The notes beneath the pieces are model-generated. The model was not told the DNA's origin. It saw only the letters and a program-made list of their open reading frames with translations, and searched no databases. 64,000 bases of DNA, from NCBI GenBank assembly GCA_036375165.1, contig DASUSI010000053.1, positions 17,164 through 81,163 of the forward strand, read 5' to 3'. The position numbers and the translations under genes were made by a program. This DNA comes from WHSM01 sp036375165 (GTDB taxonomy: Bacteria; Actinomycetota; Actinomycetes; Mycobacteriales; Micromonosporaceae). The number at the start of each line of letters is the position of its first letter. Position 1 is the stretch's first letter. Shown here piece by piece: positions 1-7,951 of this stretch.

Positions 1-1
1 T

Positions 2-274
2 GAGTTGCTGCCTGCGGAAGCCCGGCTGCACGAGCCGCGGCTGGCGCTCGACGGCGGCCGGGACGGCCTGGACGTGCTGCGCAGGGTGATCGCCATGGCA
101 CCTCACTGGCTGGCGGTGGGCAGCCAGCTACTGGTCGAGACGAGCGCGGGCCAGGCGTCGCAACTCGCCGAAACCGTTGCCCGCAGCGGGCTGATCCCCC
201 GGATCATCGGCTGTGACGAGTTGGACGCCACGGTGGTCGCCGCGGCCAGACCGGTCCCGCATGGCAGCGTGTGA
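2..274 (+). CDS. Protein-glutamine N5-methyltransferase (HemK/PrmC-like), C-terminal part
   Basis: Only the last 90 or so residues are in the window; the 5' end lies outside and the frame is open from base 2. The visible part reads HEPRLALDGG, then DGLDVLRR, then LLVETSAGQ, the usual C-terminal pattern of HemK-family S-adenosylmethionine-dependent methyltransferases that modify glutamine in release factors or related proteins. The catalytic NPPY motif would lie upstream, so the substrate cannot be judged. The stop is 3 bases before the SDR start, so the two are probably co-transcribed. A stand-alone HemK-like paralogue rather than the release-factor enzyme PrmC is possible. Confidence 0.7.
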   Translation, partial: ELLPAEARLHEPRLALDGGRDGLDVLRRVIAMAPHWLAVGSQLLVETSAGQASQLAETVARSGLIPRIIGCDELDATVVAAARPVPHGSV

Positions 275-277
275 GGC

Positions 278-1084
278 ATGTCCGACACCAGCCATGTCGC
301 GATCGTGACCGGAGCGAATCACGGGATCGGAGCCGCGACCGCCGTGGAACTGGCCGGTCGCGGGTGCGCCGTGCTCTGCGCCTACTGGCCGATCCGTGAT
401 CCAGCCGACCCAGGCGTCCCGGATGCGTACCGCGACAATCGGGCGATGGACGCCGAGCACGTGGTGTCCGAGATCCGTGGCCGAGGCGGCGCGGCCGTTG
501 CCGCCGAAGTCGACCTACGCGACCCTGGTGCGGCGACCCGGATCTTCGACGCGGCGGAGGCGTACCTCGGCCCCGTCGACATCCTGGTCAACAACGCCAC
601 AGGCTGGGTCCAGGACACTTTCGCCCCGGTGCCCAGTGACCGGTTCGGCAGGGGCCTGCGGCCGGTCACCGAGGCCACATGGTCGCAGCAGTTCGCGGTC
701 GATGCGATGGCGCCGGCGCTGTTGATCGCCGAGTTCGCCCGCCGCCATGCCGCCCGCGGCGCCACCTGGGGGCGGATCATCGGGCTCACCTCGGGAGGCG
801 ACCTCGGGTTCCCCGAGGAGGTCTCCTACGGTGCGGCGAAGGCCGCGCAGACCAACTACACCATGTCGGCGGCGGTGGAACTGGCCGGTATGGGGATCAC
901 CGCCAACATGATCCACCCGCCGGTGACCGACACCGGATGGGTGACCGACGCGGTGCGCGAATCGGTCGCGGCCAGCCGTACCCACGTCCACGTCGCCGCT
1001 CCGGCCGAGGTGGCGAAAGTGATCGCCTACCTCGCCTCGGACACCGCCGCCCTGATCACCGGAAATGTGATCACGCTGCGATGA
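278..1084 (+). CDS. SDR-family NAD(P)-dependent oxidoreductase
   Basis: A 268-residue classical short-chain dehydrogenase/reductase. The dinucleotide-binding motif TGANHGIG is at residues 11-18, the structural NNAT at 105-108, and the catalytic Ser172, Tyr184 and Lys188 lie in TSGG and SYGAAK. The C-terminus has the usual SDR pattern, with a segment near AYLASDTAALITGNVI. The insertion at about residues 38-57 (YWPIRDPADPG) resembles SDRs that are near relatives of 3-oxoacyl-ACP reductase. The substrate is not evident. Its stop codon overlaps the start of the phosphatase gene by 4 bases (ATGA), so translational coupling is likely. Confidence 0.88.
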   Translation: MSDTSHVAIVTGANHGIGAATAVELAGRGCAVLCAYWPIRDPADPGVPDAYRDNRAMDAEHVVSEIRGRGGAAVAAEVDLRDPGAATRIFDAAEAYLGPVDILVNNATGWVQDTFAPVPSDRFGRGLRPVTEATWSQQFAVDAMAPALLIAEFARRHAARGATWGRIIGLTSGGDLGFPEEVSYGAAKAAQTNYTMSAAVELAGMGITANMIHPPVTDTGWVTDAVRESVAASRTHVHVAAPAEVAKVIAYLASDTAALITGNVITLR

Positions 1085-1497
1085 TCGGGGATTCGTGGCT
1101 GGACGAGACCGGATTGGCGACCCTGCCCGGCGGCGCCCGGGTTCGTGGCCGGCGCATCACCGACCCGGTGAGTCCTGCCGACTTCGCCCTGTTACTCGCC
1201 ACCGGGCCGACACCGGCCTGGTCGTACCGGCGCATTCACTGGCCAGATTTCTGGATTCCGACCGACCTGGCCGACGCCCTCGACGCACTGCGCGAGGCCC
1301 ACCGTCGGGCCGGCGCCGGCGAACGTGTCGAAGTCGCCTGCCGGGGCGGTGTCGGACGCACCGGGACCGCGCTCGCCGCGTTGGCAGTGCTCGACGGCGT
1401 CACTCCACGTGAGGCGCTGGCCTGGGTACGCGCGAACTACCACCCCCACGCCGTGGAAACCCCCTGGCAGCGACGCTGGCTGCGCAAGGTCCGCTGA
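1081..1497 (+). CDS. Small protein-tyrosine/dual-specificity phosphatase-like protein
   Basis: A 138-residue protein with the CX5R(T/S) phosphatase P-loop, CRGGVGRT, at residues 87-94; Cys87 is the expected nucleophile and Arg93 the phosphate-binding arginine. WPDFWIP near residue 56 could supply the general-acid aspartate. The length is close to compact bacterial dual-specificity phosphatases. The ATG overlaps the SDR stop by 4 bases. Whether it acts on phosphotyrosine, a phospholipid or a sugar phosphate is not visible. Confidence 0.78.
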   Translation: MIGDSWLDETGLATLPGGARVRGRRITDPVSPADFALLLATGPTPAWSYRRIHWPDFWIPTDLADALDALREAHRRAGAGERVEVACRGGVGRTGTALAALAVLDGVTPREALAWVRANYHPHAVETPWQRRWLRKVR

Positions 1498-1538
1498 TCA
1501 GCCGGCTGGATCCCGGCGGTGCGGCTACGTTGAGGCTC

Positions 1539-2495
1539 ATGGCGCGCAGCGGGACTGACGCCGTCGAGCTGGACGTCGAGGGCTACCCGGTCAGGATCTC
1601 CAACCCGGGCCGGGTCTACTTCACCGAGCGTGGCGAGACCAAGCTCGATCTGGCCCGCTACTACTTGAGCGTCGGCGACGGCATCGTCCGGGCGCTGCGG
1701 GAGCGGCCGTGCATGCTGCACCGGTTCCCGGACGGTGTCAGCGGCGAGAAGGTGCACCAGAAACGGGTGCCGCGCGGTGCCCCGCCGTGGCTGGAGACGG
1801 TACGGGTCGACTTCCCGAGGTACGGGCGGCACGCCGACGAACTGTGCGTCACCAAGCTCGCCGACGTGATCTGGGCGGTGCAGATGTCGACCGTGGAGTT
1901 CCACCCGTGGAACTCGCGTCGGGCCGACACCGAGCGGCCTGATGAGTGGCGGATCGATCTGGATCCGATGCCGGAATGCCCGTTCCAGACCGTGCGCAGA
2001 GCGGCGCGGGTGGCGCACGAGGTGCTGGATGAACTCGGTGTCGCCGGGTGGCCGAAGACCTCCGGCGGGCGGGGCCTGCACATCTACGTTCGGATCCAGC
2101 CCCACTGGGGATTCCCCGAGGTCCGCCGTGCCGCGCTGGCGTTCGCCCGGGAAGTGGAACGCCGCGCGCCCCACGACGTGACAACCATCTGGTGGCGGCG
2201 CGATCGTGACCCGCGCCTGCTGTTCGTTGACTACAACCAGAACGCCCGTGACCACACCATCGCCAGCGCCTACTCCGTCCGGGGCGTCCCCGAGGCGACG
2301 GTGTCCACCCCGGTCGCCTGGGACGAGATCGACGAGATCCAACCGGGCGACTTCACCATCGCCACGGTGCCGGACCGGTTCGTCCAGCGCGGCGACCTGC
2401 ACGCCGGCATCGAGCAGCGGGCGTACTCGCTGGAACCGCTTCTGGAATGGGCGGACCGGGACGAGCGGTCCGGACAGCGGGACGTCTCCCGTTGA
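1539..2495 (+). CDS. ligD: LigD-type DNA polymerase/primase domain protein
   Basis: A 318-residue stand-alone archaeo-eukaryotic-primase domain of the LigD polymerase family, which fills gaps and adds nucleotides during Ku-dependent non-homologous end joining. It has the metal-binding DLDP at residues 140-143, HRFPDG at 61-66, the KTSGGRGLHIYV segment near 175 and VDYNQNARDHT in the C-terminal half. No ligase or phosphoesterase domain is fused, as in actinobacteria that encode these parts separately. ATG 1539 was chosen; a TTG 9 bases upstream is also in frame. A second, broken member of the family lies at 3395-3992 on the other strand. Confidence 0.88.
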   Translation: MARSGTDAVELDVEGYPVRISNPGRVYFTERGETKLDLARYYLSVGDGIVRALRERPCMLHRFPDGVSGEKVHQKRVPRGAPPWLETVRVDFPRYGRHADELCVTKLADVIWAVQMSTVEFHPWNSRRADTERPDEWRIDLDPMPECPFQTVRRAARVAHEVLDELGVAGWPKTSGGRGLHIYVRIQPHWGFPEVRRAALAFAREVERRAPHDVTTIWWRRDRDPRLLFVDYNQNARDHTIASAYSVRGVPEATVSTPVAWDEIDEIQPGDFTIATVPDRFVQRGDLHAGIEQRAYSLEPLLEWADRDERSGQRDVSR

Positions 2496-2542
2496 CCTGG
2501 TGTGCCACCGCGATGTCGGTGGTCCCGGCTACCGTGGGCCTG

Positions 2543-3403
2543 GTGCGGGTAGCGACCTGGAACGTCAATTCGGTGAAGCAGCGGATGCCACGGCTGCTGC
2601 CGTGGCTGGACCAGCGCCGACCCGACGTGCTGTGCCTGCAGGAAACCAAGCTCACCGATGAGGCGTTCGGCGAACTGTTGACCGGTGAACTGACCCAGCG
2701 TGGCTACGCGGTCGCCCACCATGGAGAGGGCCGGTGGAACGGCGTGGCGATCCTGTCCCGGGTCGGTCTGGACGACGTCACGGCCGGGATGCCGGCCGCG
2801 CCCGGGTTCCCGCACCCGGAGGCCCGCGCGGTCGCCGCGACCTGCGGCGGCATCCGGGTGTATTCGGTGTACGTGCCGAACGGCCGGGTGCCGGACTCCG
2901 AGCATTACAAGTACAAACTGGCCTGGCTGGCGGCGCTGCGGGACACCGTCCGGTCCGGTCCGGGGGCGGTGGTGGTCTGCGGGGACATGAACATCGCGCC
3001 CGCCGACGCCGACGTGTTCGACCCGGCCGCCTACCTCGGGCAGACCCACGTCACCGGGCCCGAGCGGGCGGCCCTGGCCGAGATCCAGGCGCTCGGCCTG
3101 CGCGATGTGGTGCGCGACCGCTGGCCGTCCGAGCGGGTGTTCACGTACTGGGACTACCGGGCCGGCATGTTCCACCAGGACCTCGGCATGCGGATCGACC
3201 TGGTGCTGGCCAGCGCACCTGTGGCCGGCAGGGTACGCGCGGCCTGGGTGGACCGGCACGCCCGCAAGGGCACCGGGCCGAGCGACCACGCCCCGGTGAT
3301 TGTTGACCTGGACGAAGCGCTGGACGGGGACATCGGGCCCGTGGTGCCACCACCGTCCGCGCCCGCCCGGCGACGCTCGGTGAAGCTGCCGCAGTCACCG
3401 TGA
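2543..3403 (+). CDS. xth: Exodeoxyribonuclease III (AP endonuclease, EEP family)
   Basis: A 286-residue exonuclease III-type enzyme that cleaves at abasic sites and trims 3' ends in base-excision repair. The N-terminus reads VRVATWNVNSVK, LCLQETK holds the metal-binding glutamate, GDMNIAP is the central catalytic motif and SDHAPV supplies the C-terminal catalytic His. GTG 2543 was chosen because it begins directly at the conserved RVATWNVNS; an ATG at 2513 is also in frame. It follows the LigD polymerase gene on the same strand by 47 bases. Its last 9 bases overlap the 3' end of the broken LigD paralogue. Confidence 0.9.
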   Translation: MRVATWNVNSVKQRMPRLLPWLDQRRPDVLCLQETKLTDEAFGELLTGELTQRGYAVAHHGEGRWNGVAILSRVGLDDVTAGMPAAPGFPHPEARAVAATCGGIRVYSVYVPNGRVPDSEHYKYKLAWLAALRDTVRSGPGAVVVCGDMNIAPADADVFDPAAYLGQTHVTGPERAALAEIQALGLRDVVRDRWPSERVFTYWDYRAGMFHQDLGMRIDLVLASAPVAGRVRAAWVDRHARKGTGPSDHAPVIVDLDEALDGDIGPVVPPPSAPARRRSVKLPQSP

Positions 3404-3992
3404 GCCGCGACGGGCCCGAGCCCGTCGTTTGCCCTCGTGCATCGCCTGTACCCGGGCCACGGGGATCGCCCGGCCTTCCTCGACCAGGTCGGCGGGTAGT
3501 TCCCGCGGCTCAGGCGTCAGGTCGGCCCACGGGTCCCGTTCGGCGACCAGCCGGGCGACGTTGTGGATCGTGAAGTCGGCCGGATCGACCCGGTCCAGGT
3601 CGGACCACGGCACCGGGAATGACACCGGTACGCCGGCCGGCGCGGATCAGGGTCGGGTGATACTCCACCGCCCGCTGGTTGGCGAACCACAGCAAGGCGC
3701 GGCGGTCGTCGCACAACGCGTACGACACGTGGCGTTTCGAGGACTCCGCCCACAGGTTCACGGTCCGTACCCACGGCGGGGCGTAACGGGGAAGGTTTTT
3801 CTGCATGAACGGCGGCTGGTCGCGCAGCACCCGTACCACCGACAGCGGCCGGCCCTGAAGTGTCGGGATGATCCGGTCGCGTACCGCGTCCAGGTAGTCC
3901 ACCAGGTCCCGCTTGGTGGCACCCGCGCCTTCGAACAGCGGCTGGTCCAGGTTGGTCAACGACACGCCGTCGCGAACCTCGTGGCTGCTCAT
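3395..3992 (-). pseudogene. LigD-type polymerase paralogue with an internal deletion and frameshift
   Basis: Two frames on the minus strand together give the two ends of a LigD-polymerase-like protein. The first (from ATG 3992) gives about 120 N-terminal residues, through PPFMQKNLPRYAPPWV and FANQRAVEYHPTLIRA. The second continues near 3640 with PVSFPVPWSDLDRVDPADF to a proper stop at 3395. In intact relatives about 130 residues lie between these blocks, including the metal-binding DLDP and the KTSG segment; here they are missing and the reading frame shifts at the join. The product would be inactive. It lies 54 bases after the DHFR-like gene on the same strand. Confidence 0.75.
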
Positions 3993-4046
3993 GCGACCAC
4001 ATGTCCCCGGCTGGTGGCGGGAGGTAAACACCGAGCGGCTTCCGGG

Positions 4047-4652
4047 TCAGTCCCGCACCACGTGGTAACGCAGATGGGTGACGCCGTCGGACTCGATCAC
4101 TCTGACCTGTTCCAGCGTGATCGGATCGCCGCCCAGGTGGTCAAACAGCCGTACCCCACCACCGAGCAGTAGCGGGACCACGCTGATCTGGATCTCGTCC
4201 AGCTTGCCGGCCCGCAGCAGTTGCCGCGCGACGTCCGCCCCGCACACCGACAGCTTTCGGCTTCCGGCGGCCTGCCGCGCCAGGTCCAAGGCGTGATCGA
4301 GGCCGTCGGTCACGAACGAGACCCGTGGGCTCCACGCACCGTGCGTCGGAGCCCGGTGCGTTACCACGAAGATCGGTACGTCGATCGGGTGGCCGTCGCG
4401 CCACCCGCCGGCGATGTCGAAGGTGCGTCGGCCGCTGACGATCGCGCCGCATTCGGTCAGCCACTCGTCCACCACGACCTTGCTCGCGTCCGGTGGAGTG
4501 AGCCGGCTCTCGACCCGGTTCGATTCCGGTCCGGCACTCATCCAGGTGAACAGGCGATCGCCACCCCTGCCGAGGGGGAGGGCGGGACCGTCGTCCGGCC
4601 CGGCGATGAATCCGTCCAGCGACACGGTGAGATCCACGATGACGCTGCCCAT
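4047..4652 (-). CDS. Dihydrofolate reductase-like (RibD C-terminal fold) protein
   Basis: A 201-residue protein of the RibD_C/DHFR-like reductase family. The N-terminus is VIVDLTVSLDGFIAG, followed by the family's GRRTFD block and a C-terminal VPLLLGGGVRLFD. Members are NADPH-dependent reductases, but most small actinobacterial ones have no known substrate. ATG 4652 was chosen because it follows a clear Shine-Dalgarno sequence (GGAGG about 6 bases upstream). It is divergent from the K+ channel gene, with about 77 bases between the two starts. Confidence 0.85.
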   Translation of the reverse strand: MGSVIVDLTVSLDGFIAGPDDGPALPLGRGGDRLFTWMSAGPESNRVESRLTPPDASKVVVDEWLTECGAIVSGRRTFDIAGGWRDGHPIDVPIFVVTHRAPTHGAWSPRVSFVTDGLDHALDLARQAAGSRKLSVCGADVARQLLRAGKLDEIQISVVPLLLGGGVRLFDHLGGDPITLEQVRVIESDGVTHLRYHVVRD

Positions 4653-4729
4653 CGTTGCCTCCTCAGATCGCTCGGTCCGCGATTCGTACCATCGACCGAG
4701 CCTGACCACCCTCGATGCCGGAGCGCGAC

Positions 4730-5203
4730 ATGAAACTGTTAGGGAACAAGCCCCTGAACCGGGCGATCCTGTGGCTGGCCAACGATCTGCGGATGATCGC
4801 GTTGACCTACCTGGCCAGTCTGCTGCTCGCGGCGCTGCTGTTCTCGCTCGTCGAGGACAACAGCTTCCTGGACAGTCTCTGGTGGTGCGTGGTCACCGCG
4901 CTCACCATCGGGTATGGCGACATATCACCCGAAACTCCCGCCGGGAGAATCATCGCGACTCTGTTCCAGCACTTCTGGATCTTCGGTATCGCCCCGTTGA
5001 TCATCGTCAATGTCATCGTGCGGATCACCCGGGACCGGGACGAGTACACGCATGCCGAGCAGGAATGGATCCAGGAGTCGATCGCCAGGCTCGCCCGCAA
5101 GCTCGATGTCGAACTTCCCACGCCTCCGTCGGACACCAGCTTCGGAGACCTGCCTGACGGCCTGACCCAGGCTGCCCGCCCAGACTCGCCCCCCGTCGCT
5201 TGA
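4730..5203 (+). CDS. Two-TM potassium channel
   Basis: A 157-residue ion channel with the K+ selectivity filter TIGYGD at residues 59-64. One transmembrane helix lies before it (about 22-42) and one after (about 72-98), with the pore helix in between. The cytoplasmic tail after residue 100 is polar and has no RCK/TrkA-N domain. ATG 4730 was chosen because GGAG lies a few bases upstream; ATG 4715 is in frame and also possible. It appears to lead an operon with the lipoprotein, ATP-grasp and DUF350 genes. Confidence 0.85.
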   Translation: MKLLGNKPLNRAILWLANDLRMIALTYLASLLLAALLFSLVEDNSFLDSLWWCVVTALTIGYGDISPETPAGRIIATLFQHFWIFGIAPLIIVNVIVRITRDRDEYTHAEQEWIQESIARLARKLDVELPTPPSDTSFGDLPDGLTQAARPDSPPVA

Positions 5204-5266
5204 CAGCGTGTGCTAACAGAAAGGCACCCGCGTCGTTCGCCGCGACCCCCGAAACCGAGGATGCCG

Positions 5267-5662
5267 ATGTCAGACCGACTTCGACCCAAAGAGCCGCCAC
5301 GGTTCCTCACGGCCGCGGTCACCGCGTTCATGGCCGTGGGCATGGCGGGCTGCGGTAGCGACCAGGACGAGGCGTATGTCTATTGCATCGATGACAGCGG
5401 TCAGGTGGTCGACCCCGACTACTGCGAGGAGGAGGAGTACGTCGCGGATGACCAGGATTCGTACTGGTACTACGTCTCTTCCCGGCGACTCCGCCTCGGA
5501 TCTCGGGTGGCCAACTACCTGACCAGTCGAATCAGCCCGTCGGACGCGACCGCACGGGCGGCGGCCGGCCTGCCGTCGACCGGCCGGATCGGGGGGACCA
5601 CGATCCGGGCTGGCGGATTCGGCAGCGGTTCGGCCAGCGACGACGGAAGCGGCGGCGGCTGA
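5267..5662 (+). CDS. Small predicted lipoprotein, acidic and Gly/Ser-rich
   Basis: A 131-residue predicted secreted lipoprotein. After a short basic start there is a hydrophobic stretch (FLTAAVTAFMAVGMAG) ending in a lipobox-like MAGC. A Cys-containing acidic segment follows (DPDYCEEEEYVADD), then a tail rich in Gly and Ser. The start is ATG 5267, with GAGG 6 bases upstream. It overlaps the next start by 1 base (TGATG). Small lipoproteins of this kind accompany DUF350 and glutathionylspermidine-synthase-like genes elsewhere (for example the DUF1190 family member YjfM in E. coli). The family is not certain and the function is unknown. Confidence 0.65.
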   Translation: MSDRLRPKEPPRFLTAAVTAFMAVGMAGCGSDQDEAYVYCIDDSGQVVDPDYCEEEEYVADDQDSYWYYVSSRRLRLGSRVANYLTSRISPSDATARAAAGLPSTGRIGGTTIRAGGFGSGSASDDGSGGG

Positions 5663-6999
5663 TGCTGGAACGTCACCCGTGTGGCCGCCGTCCCGGGTGG
5701 CAGGAGGCGATAACCCGGGACGGCGTGGTGTATTCGGACACCGACCTGCCCGGCGGTGGCACCTTCTCCTATTGGGTGGAGGACGCCTACTACCAGGTGA
5801 GCGCCGCCGACACCGACAACCTGTCCCGGGCCTGTGACGAGCTCACCGCCATGCTGATCGAGGCCGGCGACCACGTGATCGCGGCGAAGCTGTTCAGTCG
5901 GCTCGGCATCCCCGAATTCGCGGTTCCGGCGATTGTCAGGACCTGGGAGGACGACCACCCGGGGCACCACTGGCCGAGCGTGTATGGCCGGATGGACCTG
6001 CGTTGGGGCGACGACCCGGCGCTGACCGCGGCGGACCCCAGCCTTGCCCACCCCAAACTGTTGGAGTACAACGCCGACACCCCGACCTGTTTCCCGGAGT
6101 CGACCGGGGCTCAATGGAACTGGCTGACCGGCAACCCGACGGTGTCCGGCGACCAGTGGAACAACGCCTTCGAAGCTCTGGTGGCAGCCTGGAAACGCAA
6201 CCTGGAGCTTTTCCAGGAACGCCGCCGCACGGTGGTCTCGACCGTCCACTTCTTCCACACCTCCGCCGAACGCTCCGGCGAGGACCGGATGAACGCGGCA
6301 CTGGTGGCAGCCGCCGCCGAACAGGCCGGCTTCCCGGTCAAGATGCAGTACATCGAGGACGTGAAACTCGAAATCCTGGACGGCCAGTACGTCTTTCTCG
6401 ACGCCGAGACCGCGGTTCCGATGGGGTACTTCCTGGACCAGGACGGCCAGCCGGTGCGCCTGGCGTTCAAGCTCTACCCCTGGGAGTGGCTGATTCACGA
6501 GGGTTTCGGCAGGACCGCCCTCTGGAACACGCTTCAGCCGGACGGTACGACGTGGGTCGAGCCGCCGTACAAGATGTTGTGGAGTAACAAGGGCATCCTG
6601 CCGGTGTTGTGGGAGCTGTTCAAGGACGACCCGGTGCGTGGGAACTATCTGCTGCCCGCCTACTTCGAAGGCGACGAGCCGCCGGGGTTTCGGGACAACT
6701 GCGTACGAAAGCCACTCCTCGGACGGGAAGGGGCGAACGTCGCGGTTTTCCGGGACGGCAAAGTCGTGGCCGCCAACCGGGGCGGTTACGGATCCGAGGG
6801 CCACATCCTGCAGCGGTACGCCGAATTGCCGTCGTTCCAGACCGTCGCCGGTCGACGCCACGCCCTCACCGGCGTCTGGATGATCGACAACGAGGCGGCC
6901 GGTCTGTGTTTCCGGGAGAGCAGCGGCCCCATAACCGACAACCTGAGTTTTTTTGTCCCACACGTCGTCAACAACGTACTTAACAAAGGCGCGGTGTAG
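5662..6999 (+). CDS. Glutathionylspermidine synthase-like ATP-grasp protein
   Basis: A 445-residue member of the glutathionylspermidine synthetase C-domain family (YjfC-like), an ATP-grasp fold that forms amide bonds. Typical blocks are KLLEYNADTPT (about residues 133-143), LYPWEWLIHEGF, PPYKMLWSNKGILPVLWELF and KPLLGREGANV. The amidase domain of E. coli Gsp is absent, so it is the synthetase-only form. Actinobacteria generally lack glutathione, so the true substrates are probably different (inference). It is translationally coupled to the lipoprotein (1-base overlap) and followed 4 bases later by the DUF350 gene. Confidence 0.87.
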   Translation: MLERHPCGRRPGWQEAITRDGVVYSDTDLPGGGTFSYWVEDAYYQVSAADTDNLSRACDELTAMLIEAGDHVIAAKLFSRLGIPEFAVPAIVRTWEDDHPGHHWPSVYGRMDLRWGDDPALTAADPSLAHPKLLEYNADTPTCFPESTGAQWNWLTGNPTVSGDQWNNAFEALVAAWKRNLELFQERRRTVVSTVHFFHTSAERSGEDRMNAALVAAAAEQAGFPVKMQYIEDVKLEILDGQYVFLDAETAVPMGYFLDQDGQPVRLAFKLYPWEWLIHEGFGRTALWNTLQPDGTTWVEPPYKMLWSNKGILPVLWELFKDDPVRGNYLLPAYFEGDEPPGFRDNCVRKPLLGREGANVAVFRDGKVVAANRGGYGSEGHILQRYAELPSFQTVAGRRHALTGVWMIDNEAAGLCFRESSGPITDNLSFFVPHVVNNVLNKGAV

Positions 7000-7003
7000 A
7001 ACC

Positions 7004-7870
7004 ATGCGAACAGCCGATTACGATCCTTCCTCGCTGACCGACTACGGTGTCGCCGCGCTGAAGATAGCCCTTTTCGGTGCGTTACTGGCGTTGCTGTGGT
7101 GGCTGGTGAACCGCGCGACCCGATTCGACGACCACGAAGAGCTGTTCGTGAAGCGGAACACGTCGTACGGAATCCAGCGTTGTGGCCTGCTTCTCGGCCA
7201 GGGCCTGGCGATGTGGCCGCTGCTCGGATCCGGTGACAGTGTCGGCTCCGACATCGGTTGGCTGCTCGGCGGTGGACTGTGGGTGATCGGGGTGCTCGGG
7301 CTGCTCTGGCCGGTCCTCGACCGGCTGGTGGGGAAAGGCGAGGTCACCGACCCAATGGACCTCGTGGAACGTTCGACCAGCATCGTCCGGGCCGCGTTCT
7401 TCGTCGCCAGCGGGCTGGTGCTCGGCGCCGGACTGTCCGGCTCGGCACCCACGCTCACCCTGGGAATCGTGTCCACGGCTACCTTCACGCTGCTGGGCCT
7501 GACCGTTCTCTGCCTCGCGTACCTGGTCAACGGCCGGGTGCCGCAGTTCGACCGGCTGAGCCGACACATCGCGCAAGGGAACGTGGCCGCCGGGATCATC
7601 GCGGGTGGCTTCACGGTCGCGCTCGGGGTAGTCCTGAACAAGGCGATCGCCGGGGACTTCGTCGGCTGGGGTGGCAGCCTGCTGGGGTTCGCCGTCACCG
7701 CTGTGGTGGCGGTGATCGGGTTCTACGCCGTCAGCTGGCTGATGGACCGGTTCATCATCACCAGCGCGACGCTGCGGCAGGTGGTTCGGGAGGAACAGAA
7801 ACTCGCTGCCACGGTCACCGCCGCCATGCTGGTCACCATCGCGGTCGGGGTCGCCGCGCTGCCGGTCTGA
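7004..7870 (+). CDS. DUF350 integral membrane protein (two DUF350 units)
   Basis: A 288-residue very hydrophobic protein with about eight transmembrane segments arranged as two similar halves, matching the DUF350 (YjfL) family. The first half starts near VAALKIALFGALLALLWWLV, the second near GNVAAGIIAGGFTVALGVVL. Polar loops such as NRATRFDDHEELFVKRNT separate helices. The function is unknown; family members co-occur with glutathionylspermidine-synthase-like genes and PspA-family proteins. The start is ATG 7004, just after the ATP-grasp stop, and it is the last gene of this set before truB. Confidence 0.82.
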   Translation: MRTADYDPSSLTDYGVAALKIALFGALLALLWWLVNRATRFDDHEELFVKRNTSYGIQRCGLLLGQGLAMWPLLGSGDSVGSDIGWLLGGGLWVIGVLGLLWPVLDRLVGKGEVTDPMDLVERSTSIVRAAFFVASGLVLGAGLSGSAPTLTLGIVSTATFTLLGLTVLCLAYLVNGRVPQFDRLSRHIAQGNVAAGIIAGGFTVALGVVLNKAIAGDFVGWGGSLLGFAVTAVVAVIGFYAVSWLMDRFIITSATLRQVVREEQKLAATVTAAMLVTIAVGVAALPV

Positions 7871-7951
7871 CCCCTGGCGTCCGGCGCACCCTCGGGTGGC
7901 GGGCCGGGGTGCCGTGATGGCTGGTGCCGGAGTCTGGGAAGCTTGCTCACC

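Noticed and set aside
5200..5205. TTGACA at the end of the K+ channel gene
   Set aside because: No -10 box at usual spacing, so it is not called a promoter for the lipoprotein.
5515..7005. A 496-codon minus-strand open frame opposite the ATP-grasp gene
   Set aside because: It mirrors a well-supported gene and shows no family motif.
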